NCBI RefSeq assembly: GCF_021869535.1
Contig: NW_026262581.1
Location: forward strand, 78,769,955 to 78,833,954
Direction of reading: 5' to 3'
Length of the DNA: 64,000 nt
Source: Mytilus californianus
Lineage: Eukaryota; Mollusca; Bivalvia; Mytilida; Mytilidae
The translations under genes were made by a program, and so were the position numbers. Shown here in pieces: positions 34,317 through 45,600 of the stretch (its first letter is position 1; the number at the start of each line of letters is the position of its first letter). Under the pieces are notes generated by a model. The model saw nothing but the letters and a program-made list of their open reading frames with translations. It did no database searches and was not told where the DNA came from.

Positions 34317-35509
34317 ATTATATAATAATTTACACATCCTGTTTGGTGTGTATCTCCTACCATATCATTATTATTTGCTTTTAAATATAAATCAGAAATA
34401 ACCAACTTAAAATGGAAAATTTTAAAAGAAAAAAAAAGGAAAAAAAGAAAAAAAAGGAAAAAAAAAAAAATCCCCCCCCCCAATTTTTTAAACCCCCTTA
34501 TGATTCATCACCCCCAAACTCAATCCCAGCCTTCCCTTTGTGGTATGGTACCTTGCAGTACAATTTCAGAGAGATCCATAAACTTGAACACAAGTTATTG
34601 TCTGGAAACTAGAAAAATGTGTTTTTTGGCCCCTTTTTGGCCCCAAATTCCTAAACGTTTAGGGCAATTACCCCCAAACTCAAACCCAGCTTTCCCTTTG
34701 TGATATGGAACCTTGTAGTACAATTTCAGAAAGATCCATACACTTACACACAAGTTATTGTCCTGAAACTAGAAAAATGCTTGTTTTTTGCCCCTTTTTG
34801 GCCCCTAATTCCTAAAATATTGAGGCAATTACCCCCATCATCAATCCCAGCCTTCCCTTTGTGGTATGGTACCTTGCAGTACAATTTCAGAGAGATCCAT
34901 AAACTTGAACACAAGTTATTGTCTGGAAACTAGAAAAATGCTTATTTTTGGCCCCTTTTTGGCCCCCAATTCCTAAACGTTTCGGCAATTACCCCAAAAC
35001 TCAATTCCAGCTATTCTTTGTGATATGGAACCTTGTAGTACAATTTCAGAAAGATCCATACACTTACACACAAGTTATTGTCATGAAACTAGAAAAATGC
35101 TTGTTTTTTGCCCCTTTTTTGGCCCCTAATTCCTAAAATTTTGAGGCAATTACCCCCAAAATCAATCCCAGCATTCCTTTTGTGATATGGAACCTTGTGG
35201 TACAATGTCAGAGAGATCCATACACTAACACACAAGTTATGTCTGGAAGTTACAAAAATGCTTATTTTTTGCCCCTTTTTGGCCCCTAATTCCTTTACTG
35301 TTGGTACCATAACCCCCAAAATCAATCCCAACCTTCCTTTTGTGGTATTGAACCTTGTGGTAAAATTTCATAGAGATCCATTCACTTAAACTAAAGTTAG
35401 AGTGCGAAAACCAATGTGTCTTCGAACGACGCCGGACGACGCCAGACGACGACGACGACGACGACGTCATACCAATATACGACCACAAAAAATTTTTTGC
35501 GGTCGTATA

Positions 35510-36884
35510 AAAAAGATGGTAGATTCATAGACTGTTTGAACTCATGGGTGTTGCTACATTACTGTATGTTGTGTGTACTCCCAAAACACAGGTGGAGAAG
35601 TGTTTTAAACATAAGTAACCAGCCATTGACCTACTACAATAATTTGATCACACTGATAGTAATTTTGATCCCCAAGAGGCAAGACAACCCATAAAATATC
35701 AAAACTAATGACCCAGTAGCTTAAAACCCAAATCAATTTCATTAAATTTGGAGTAAAATTCAAAGTGCTATTGAAGGGTAAGCATTGATTACTATCAGTT
35801 GAAAGGAGTAAGTTCTGTAAAGGCCATATTCTACCCCAATTAATAAGTTCAATATTCCAAGAAGAAAAATGTTTTTAAAGTGATGAATAGAAAAGTTGAA
35901 TAGAACTCTTTATGTACGAGTTTTATTTAAAAGCATTGATTTTAACATCCAAAATAGACCAAAAATAGAGATTTTTGCAAAATTTGAAAAAATGTCTAGA
36001 TTTCAACCATATTAAGGCCTAGGAAACACAGCCCAGGCGTCGACGAACAAAATATTTTAGTTAGATCTGTAAAATGTCAGCAGACATTATGTGAAAAGAT
36101 CTTTTCTGTTGACACATGCACTCTATTTTGACCAGTTTTCGTTGAAGTTGTCGTGGAAAATCAAAATGAATGCTATTTGTAACGCCATAAATAATACGCA
36201 AGTACGTAAATTTTCATCAAAAAGACTTATTTCCTATCCAGTCATTTTATTAGCTATGATTCATTGTGATATTGGTCATTAAATCCTTATTCTAAATTGT
36301 AGCTAGAAATGGGGGCTACTTTAGGGCCTTATCGAACTTACTCCAGCAACAAGTGGAAAGGAACAGGTGAATTGCCACCAGAAATGCTGATTTATTAATT
36401 TGTTTTTGTCCTGAATAAGCATGGTTAAATGTATAACAGCATTCAGCAATAAACAAGCAGTAAATTATTAAATGGTCATCTATTTACAAGTGTTTAGTAT
36501 CAATATCAAATAGTTTCTATAATTCTAATCTGAAATTTACTTTTTACTTTTCAAAAGGCAGGAGTAAACATCAAATTCTCCGTCATCAAACTTTACTCTG
36601 CTCAAAGAACAAAATTTGTGCTCAGAACACCAAATTCAGTACTTTGGTTGATATCTATGTCCTAGTAAGAAGTATGAATTGTACTAAACATTTTTATGAC
36701 TAGTAAAAGGCTAGGTAGTCATATTTTTTGTTTGTTGATAGATTGATGTCTGTTTAACAACAAATATTGCATACACATTCTGAATGGGAAAAAGTAATGT
36801 ATCCTGCTTTGTACTGGACTTCATCATTGAGTTAGATTATTATCATTTTAACTCACAATGTAACATTCCTCAAGAAGCAATAGG
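35510..36884. other. intergenic, nothing recognised
   Basis: No exon chain or repeat identified. Short open frames (for example 36091-36282) lack family signatures. Confidence 0.4.
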
Positions 36885-37132
36885 GGTCTCGGTGGCCGAG
36901 TGGTCTAAGCAGTCCAACTACTGTATCACTAGCCAGTCAACACTGAGGTTGTGAGTTCTAATCCTGCATGGGGTAGGTGCAAGACTCCAATCTTAATTTT
37001 ATAGGATTGTCAGTTTTCCTACCAAAGGTCGGTGTTTCTCTCCGGGCACTCTGGCTTCCTCCACCAATAAAAACTGACCGCCATGAAATAGTACAAGAGT
37101 GTTGAAAGTGGTGTTAAACACAAATCAATCAA
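36885..37132 (+). mobile_element. tRNA-derived SINE
   Basis: The head ggtctcggtggccgagtgg, followed by tctaag, is a pol III box A of a type II (Ser/Leu-like) tRNA. 'gttgtgagttctaatcctgc' (36945-36966) is the box B region, diverged from GGTTCGANTCC. A middle domain ('gtgtttctctccgggcactc', 'tggcttcctccaccaataaa') is of the conserved SINE central type, and the tail is (aatc)n. The tRNA-like part lacks a foldable cloverleaf with intact acceptor ends, so it is a retroposon and not a tRNA gene. Confidence 0.85.
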
Positions 37133-40100
37133 TAAACAATATTCTACCTGAAAACTTTATTCGTACTCTAGCAGACTAGCCTGCTCTTACTCCTTAATCC
37201 TATGTGGCTGGTGGAGAAGCAAATACCAATTTTCAGGTTTTGGGTTTGACCCAACCAAGGATTGATTTATTGACACCATATGCATGTCATCAAACTACCA
37301 TGTGCTCACGAGATTAAATGACAAGTACAACACAGATTTAACAAATGACACTGAAGCATTAAACTAAAGGAGAATAGGCACATCTCAGAAGCACTCTCCT
37401 AAGATAAAATATGAACAATCATCTTTCAGAGCTTTTCAGTTCTATCTGATGTTCCAAAATGACCAATAACGACTCAGATTTTACACATGTTACTGAAGCA
37501 TAAAATTAAGGATCATTGGAAAAAATATAGAATACTGTGGATTCATTATTAACGTTTGTTGTATACAAATATTGTGTTGATTTCATGGGTATAGACAAAT
37601 TGTGAATATAAATGTTCAATGAAGTATGAAATTATCATAGGCTTGTATGCAAAAATTTGGCAAAACTGCAAAAATGAAGTGTAGGCAGAAATACAATTTG
37701 TCATCAATTCACCAAACTTGAGTCCAACATATTATCATTTGTACATCTTTCCAGTACTTCCATTCCTACTGCTAAGTAATATCTATTTCTTGTCTTCTTT
37801 GTACAAGTGACGCAGCCAATTAAAAAATAAGAAGACATAATTGCATGGTCTCTCTGATATTTTATTAACATCATATATATATATAGAGCCCTCATCACTA
37901 CAGTTGACACAATACACAACATTACAACACAGACGCTCCTGTGTAAAATGATTTTTATATTACAATATTGCCAAATTGTCTTTTGATTGTGAAATGTGTT
38001 TGTGGTTTGTAAACATAAAGAAAAAAAAAGATATGATGATGATGATGATGATGATGAGGGCTTCGAAAAATAAACAAAAGAAAAACAATGATTTATCTCC
38101 CTTTACATCAATGACGTTCATAAAAATATGTATACGGCAATTTACAAAGCATTGCAGATCTATAAACAATGAGTAATAAATACAAGTTTTGTTCAACAAA
38201 TATATATATATAAACAAAATCATTTATCATCCGTTAGTGTTGACAGAATTGCATTTGATATGCTTTGTATGTTTTGTTTTTTTTTTATATAAAAAAATGA
38301 TTTCATACAAACAAATGGCGTTGGTCACAACTTAAAATTTAATGATGCGAATTTGGTCATTTAACTATTCTAACTGTCTGACATGAATTATGATTCTTAT
38401 GACAAAATGCATAATTTTAATAGCTGCAATAGTATCAACATTAACCTATGATAAATGTAAACAATCATCACATTTCTATGACCTAAAAATAAATAAGAAT
38501 GGGAGACAACTCTTCAGAGACTTTGCGTAAACTATGGTGCAGTGGATTTCACTGTATGTGGAATTTGACAGAATATTTAAAATTGAAGGTTTTACTACTG
38601 AAAAACCCTCAATATGAGGTAGTCTTCTTATGGCATTATATTGGGTATGAAATTTGAGGCCTAGATTTTAATAAAACCATTACAAAATGAAGCGTTGGAA
38701 AAGTTTTTGAATTATAAATTATATTTACCTATATATAGAGGTGAACTGTTTTCTGGTTTAAAATGAAAATTTAACTTTTTTTTTAAATGTCAAATTTAAA
38801 GTAAGAAAAATGGTTGTTTGTGGCATTTTATCGAATAAACAGGGATGAAAATCTAGAAAAAAAGAAATAATGACATTTTCTAGATTTATAATTACACAAA
38901 TTTTTGAATAATAATAACATGAACTGGCAATAACTCATTTCTCCAACCTTCTAGAAACACAATAAATGCTTGTTAAATTAACATTTTGTTTTCAAAATTT
39001 GTGGGCAATGTAAAGGCTATATTATAACTTAACAAATATAAACATCACAAATCTTCATCAAATATTAATCATAAAAAATTCTGTTCCACAGATTAATTTA
39101 AAATTCATCCAAATTATAATAATAGTTTATCTGAAGTAAAATCAATTTTCTGATATGTTGAAAAGATTAAACTCCCATAAATAAAAATTTAATAAATTGG
39201 CAGTTCAACTGGATTATTTGCTATTTTCAAATTGTGCTGTTTTCAATTCCCAAAGCCTATATGACACTTGTAAAAATATCAGGGATGACTGTCTTCACAG
39301 TTTTTAAACAGCACTACTGCTACTAAATGGACAACAAAAATGTAATGTCTACATGGTTTTTTTCCATAATCAAATATGACACCAAATCTACAGTTACTAT
39401 GGTAACACAAATGTCATTTGTACATATGTTGTTTATAAAAATTTAAAAATTCAGAACATTTAACTTCACATGAATGTACAAGTATTGCAAATGTAACTAC
39501 ATGAGACTTTTACTATAAATAAACACGATGCAATTTCATTCTCTCATCTTTTATTCCCTAAATCACAACAACTTTCTTCCTATCTGATGAATGATTTTCA
39601 TGGTACAAATATAAATACACTCAATATGAAATTTTATTCATACAATCGTACAATGGTTATCTGACACACAAGTTAAGTCATCTGACCAATGTCACATGGG
39701 AGATCACATGTGATGACAGTCACATGATCCATAGAGTAACATGTTCAATACATAAATGTAAATATGAAAATTCCTTACAACCTAAACAAAAGAAAACTGC
39801 AACCAAGATCAGTACAACTTATAAATTGTCTTTAGGTCACATTAAAATGATAAGGTGAATTATAAACAAGTGAATATCAAATACAGAAGTTGATTGGGTG
39901 CCCTAAAAGTAAATTAAGGATTTATATTATTTAAAAAAAATTAAAGGCTTTAAAGAAATAAAAGCATCATCGTTGAGATTCCTAAACTAGCACAGCTTAA
40001 GGTAAAGAAGTAAAGTCTTTGGTTTTGAAATAAAAATAACAGAAAAAAACAACTATTATGCCAAAATGAGATACCATTATTCAAATTACAACACATTTTG

Positions 40101-42537
40101 GAAATTTAATGATTTCATATAAACAATTGTACCAGTTCAGATAAATGACATATTTATGATTTCCCCACATTTAAGTCACAACCACAGATCTTTAACAAAA
40201 ATTCGCTACAATGTTAAACCCACAGATACTCAGTAAAATTCAAGAGCTGTGGTTTGGAATAAGAAGTATAGACTATAAAGAAGTAAGTAATCCAAGTTAA
40301 ATATTTAACATCATTAGTAAGAAAGCAGTTTGGTCAATTGCGACAACTACAAAAATATGTATATCAGTATTTAATTAGTTTCATGAGAGGTCAAATCTAT
40401 TTTTGATTGTTACATGGACTATTTAAAAAGCTGTTGAAATAAAATTTAGTCAGCTGATTCAGGTGAAGAGCCTTAATCTAACGTTCTGTCCGAGTAACTT
40501 TGACATCAACAGCTTTCATCGGCTGTCTACTTTGACCTCAACAACTATCAAATTGAACCTCCACAGCTCTCAAGATGGACATCAACAGCTTTCAACTTAC
40601 ATATCAAAATTATTAAGTTAAAATAGCCCAGCAACAATCTGAAAAATAATTTGCACTCAAAAGAAAATGTGTACAAGACTGAGAGGTCTTTGCAAAGAAG
40701 GCTGCACAAGAAATAAATATCTTGAATCTTTCACAAATTCCTTACAGTAAATAAGATTAAGTACAAAATATTATCTTTCTGTTTAATTACTTTTATCCAT
40801 GGTGGTTTCCTATCAGAGCAAATTTTGTGGCCATAAAGTACAATTTTCTAAACAATCAGTCGGTAAAAATTATCAAAAATACATGATTGTTTTAGCAAAC
40901 TTTACAATAACATTTGACAAATTTTATCTGAAACATTAGTCAAATATCAAGGTAATTTTTGTTTTTACCTAATTCTCAATTGCATCAGAAAAAAAAGAGA
41001 ATTTAGACTTACCTTGACAGTATTAACACCCATAAAGATGGCCATGATTATCTTTCTTTACATTCTTTGGTTCCGTTGGGAGGAAACAACACCATGGATA
41101 AAGTACAACACAATATAATCTTATAATCAGTCTACTTAAAGTGCAGATCGGGATAAACCAGGAAAATATCGTACAAGTCAGATGTTAAAAACCAAATATT
41201 TTTTGTAAAGTAGTATGCCCTTCCTATGTTGAACCCCTTTCAACTTCAAATAATTTATTTTTCTTATTTGACTTGTAAAGAGTGCACTTGTAAATTGACT
41301 TTAAAAATCTTTTGTGTTTTAAAAAAAAAATTCTACTGTAAGTCACTATTCCCTGTTAAGAACTTGTATCAGGATTGTACTCTTTGCCTGGTTTATACCA
41401 TTTTTAGGATGTGCAAACCTAAGAATAATCTCTAAAGCCAAAAGCCAAGTGTGAAGATGGCCATCAAATGGCATATTAGTAAATAGGAAAGCTGTAAAAA
41501 GTGGAAAGACTATCATATAGTAGTTAGAAATATGTTTTAACAATAGCAATAATTATCTGTGGTCTATGTCTTGACATCATGAATTTCAAAACATTCACAC
41601 TTTCCAAACTTCAAATAATCAGCTGGAAATAATGATTATTTTTTTTTTGCATCATACCCAATTTTTCACATGTCCATCATTTTTACACAAAGCCCATGAA
41701 ATGAAGGGCTTCATCATCAAAATGGTCATGCAGATTAACAAAAAAGGAAGAAAATGAGTATAAAATTCTGTTAAATCATGTTAATACTAAAGCAAAAGAC
41801 ATAATTAGCTTCTACAAGCTAAAATGATATAACATAAAGGCAGCTTTGGCTTAAAAGACTATTCCTTGTTCAAACAATCCTGATGTTCCCTTATAAAATA
41901 ACCTGACAAATTCAATCTTGTCCACTTTAAAACCTTTGAAACCTTTTACCCTTTGCTTACAATGCAAGATTTGACCAAGATAAGGAGCGAAATAATTCGT
42001 AAAATGAGTAGTTTTATGAGTTATAAAATGCATTTTTTTTCTTGCACCAAGAAATTCAAACAAAAGCACCCTACAAACCATACACCAATGAAATTTGGCA
42101 GTTCTGAAAAAATATGATTTAATATAAAGTGAATAAAAACAAGGAGAATAGCACTTAAACAAAAGCGTTCATGGTTAGGCACGACAATCAGGCGCTAACG
42201 ACTAGAAAATAAAATGGTTCAAATAAAAAATTTCCAAAAACACAAGAACAGGTGTTAATTTTGACTTATTTGATTCTAAACATGACTTTTTTGTTCGTAC
42301 TGGAATGATGTGTACTAGGCTCCCATCTTTAGTAAAACCATCCAATTATGTAGCAAATGATAAATGGAACAGCACCATAGAGATATCATATTTCCCCCCT
42401 ACCCAAACACATACATTACGAGAAAGAAATGCATGCTTAACGCGACTGATAAAATGTCATATGTGTACAAAAAAAATTATAAATAACAATTATAATTTAC
42501 ATGACTATTGTTAACAATTCTACGCGAGATTTTTTTA
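37133..42537 (-). other. likely long 3' untranslated region/flank of the SSBP gene
   Basis: This 5.4-kb stretch is largely free of the dispersed repeats that crowd the rest, which fits a long 3' UTR on the minus strand. AATAAA read on that strand (tttatt on plus) occurs at several places, for example about 39549 and 37861. A (gat)n microsatellite is at 38033-38056. An irregular direct repeat ('gacatcaacagctttca', 40500-40600) is present. Where the transcript ends is unknown. Confidence 0.4.
38033..38056. repeat. (gat/atg)n microsatellite
   Basis: Eight trinucleotide units in a row following an A-rich run. Confidence 0.95.
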
Positions 42538-42645
42538 TCATGGTGCCATAAAGTTATATTCTGGGTGATCGTCTTTTTCAAATCGTTTTGCCTCTTCCTG
42601 CATAGATTCTTTTATCTTTAGGATTGCAGCAGATTCATTGTGTTC
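42538..42645 (-). CDS. SSBP3: SSBP terminal exon with unusual charged C-terminus
   Basis: 35 codons plus TGA (42538-42540). Acceptor gttgtacctttgcag, phase 0. It reads EHNESAAILKIKESMQEEAK and then a basic/acidic end with NFMAP, a likely short helix. Vertebrate SSBP2/3 end in NYSPSMTMSV as I recall, so this is either the mollusc form or an alternative last exon. Confidence 0.8.
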   Translation of the reverse strand, partial: EHNESAAILKIKESMQEEAKRFEKDDHPEYNFMAP

Positions 42646-45600
42646 CTGCAAAGGTACAACAGATCTATCAGTTGAGGTCCCACACACCTGTCAAATGCAC
42701 CTTATAGCAGGTTGAATCGAGTGCACCCATCAATAAACTGTGACCAAATGTGCAAATTTTGATAAAAACAGTACTCCCCTACTGATAACTAATTTTTGAA
42801 CAATTTTAAGTTTCTTTTTTGACAGGTATGTGAAAGTTTAAAAATTATCACCTGTCTTACTTTGGCATGCTGACAACAAATGATTTCTACAGACGTTAAG
42901 TCATGCTATAAAATATACCAGAAGAAAGACAGTATACTGGATGATTTGAAAGTGAGAATTTTCAGATGACTTTGGATTAGGATGAGAGATGTATATTAGT
43001 TGGTGCTTCAATTGACATGCTTGCACGACTGACTTGAGAGAAACCAGCACCTTTCTGTTTCTAATTGACTTTCTCTTATGTGCAGACATGCTCTTTTGGT
43101 GATGTAAACATGTGTGATTTGATCAGCATTCCAAGAACTGACGACCATACTAGAAAACATTGGGCAACAATTTCATGTTATAGGTGTGGATCCAAAACTT
43201 CATCTACAAAAACTCCCTCTAATCCACTTCACTCCATGTTAGTCCTCTATGTCGTCTTGGATCCACACCGAACTTTATCCATCAAGATTGTTTGATTATA
43301 TTCTGTCTTTATTCAGATTAAGCAATATAAGTAAATAAAGAAACTAAATGAGTCAAAAATATAAAAAGAGGAAAACAAACTGAAAATGACAAGCAAGTTA
43401 TGACAGAAAGAAGCTATTTGAGATCTGGCATGCAAAGAGATTAGGTAGCCGTTGGTGAAAATGAAGCATGTGTTGTGATGGTTAAAGAGTCATACACACA
43501 GACAAAACACCGTATATACAGTAACATACAATAAATAAAACAATATCATCAATTTACAATCAGATTAGTACAAAAGAAAGAAATTCTTTCATCAGATCTA
43601 TTTTTAAAACGAGATAAGTGCCTTCTGAGCAATGTTGATTGAACTGCGCCTACTGGGAATCAAGCCATACCTGCAAATATGGTTGATTTCATTCATTAAA
43701 TGAATTTATATGCAACTGTAGGTGATTTCATCAGATCTGTAAAATGTACATGATAATTCTACAATCTTTGATGATGTATCTGTGCTTGTCCATAAACCTG
43801 GCAATTCCCTCTCAATTATTGCTTAAGAACCGGTTCCTGACTATATAAATACAAAATGAACTACTACTATTTAAAATGCTTTGATATTTTCCATCTATTG
43901 AAAACACCTACAGATGCACAAGTAAACTGTAGATTGTCCGAACTAAAAGTTTGATAAAAACAAGAGAAGGTATTGAATGAATGGTTGATACAAATCACAT
44001 GACAATCATGTGACAAAACATTGGAATTATGTCCCACATCATGGTTTTCTTTGAGCATCTTGTCAATTCAGATCTTTTTTTCACAAACTGATCTGACTTA
44101 CATTATCTTGGTATGCTAGATTATATGCACCCATATCGCCCGTCCCACTTACAGGAGGTAAATCATCCCGCGGCGTTCCTGGACCATTTACTGGAGAATT
44201 TTTCATTCCATCTATATCACCTACAAGGGAAGAAAACATACATCCAACTTGCAATTAAACTTCAATAAAATTAAACTTGAAGAAACAAACATTATTTCAA
44301 ACAAATTCTTATGCTAATTCGTTTTTTTTTGTAGCTGTTAAAAAAAGCCCCATGTCTTACTAAAGGCTTTTCCAACATTGATTGTGGTGGAGGATGGGAG
44401 TTAATGAAATTAATTGATTGTGGGAGGTTGAATTTTTCTTAGAATTATGTTAGAATAAAGAATAAAATGTACATTTTATATTATGGGTGGCTTGGGTCCA
44501 AAAAAGTGCCTCCCATGCCAATATTTTGAAACATTTACCATTATTTCATGTGTATTAACATTTGCATTTAGATCAAAATGTTTTTAAAACTAAGATGAAT
44601 ATACTTGCTCACTTTGAGGTTGTTACATTTCTTTTAAAATCAATATTTTGAGATCATAAAAAATATCTTTAGTAGTTGTGTACATCCTCAAACAATGCAT
44701 TTAATATAATGAAAAACAAACACCAAAGTGCCTAGGAAAGTCAATTTAACCTTTCTGATAATGGCCCTTACAAACACCAAAGTGCCTAGGAAAGTCAATT
44801 TAACCTTTCTGATAATGGTCCTTACAAACACCAAAGTGCCTAGGAAAGTCAATTTAACCTTTCTGATAATGGTCCTTAGAAACACCAAAGTGCCTAGGAA
44901 AGTCAATTTAACCTTTCTGATAATGGTCCTTACAAACACCAAAGTGCCTAGGAAAGTCAATTTAACCTTTCTGATAATGGTCCTTAGGCTGTTAATTATC
45001 TTGCTCAAGTAACTTGGTTAAGGTTTTTCATTGGGATGACTATTACCGGTATATCTGTCACACTTACCATTCATAACATTCATTTCTGGACCCATCACTA
45101 AACTACCATCGGGTCCTCCTGGTCCCATCCCTGGAAAATGCTGAAAACAAAAAAAATATTGATCTAGAGAAGGGTTTCATTGGATTTGTTGAGACCAATC
45201 ATTAAAATAAATGAGGTGTGATAAGAGCCATTATTTGGCCCCTGTAATTGCAAAAATAGTAAACTTATTCAAACCGTTCATGATGATGCAAATTTTTTAA
45301 ATGAACAGGTTAATATAATCTGGATACTAAAGCACAGAAAGGCCACTTGTGATGTCACTATGATGTCCTAAAAATGTCAAATTTACTTATTTGGCCTAAA
45401 ATGACCATCAAATTCAAGGAGCCAAATCAAAGTGCTTGTAAGCACTGTGAGGTAAAGATTGCTTTTATTTTGCAATAAGAATTTAAAATAAAACATTGAA
45501 TTGTATTTAGCAAGGCAAATCATAAATTTGAATTTGAGTTATCTTCCTTTGTTCATGATTGTACATTTGTAGTTAAGCTCAGATTCATGTGCACAACAGA

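Larger units (their letters stand above)
33375..35509 (-). mobile_element. hairpin-headed element A family, copy 3 (longest)
   Basis: Minus-strand head: stem-loop atacgaccgcaaaaaa / ttttttgtggtcgtat (35477-35508), then a gtc/gac triplet run (about 35430-35467). Tail: 'gttcgacctctgctgtcgta' at about 33395-33415. It carries six or seven roughly 150-bp units, a 35-bp array and a 126-135-bp array. It lies about 900 bp from copy 2 in the same orientation. Confidence 0.82.

Noticed and set aside
36885-36966. A tRNA gene (Ser/Leu type)
   Set aside because: Box A and B are recognisable, but the acceptor ends do not pair, box B is degraded, and a SINE body with a repeat tail follows.
37960-38223. Overlapping open frames with poly-Met or poly-Ile runs
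   Set aside because: They arise from the (atg)n microsatellite and flanking A-run.
44688-45012. Repeat-protein genes on both strands (PRKVNLTFLIM and RKVKLTFLGTLVF)
   Set aside because: Both frames are products of a 54-bp minisatellite whose length is a multiple of three, inside an SSBP intron.
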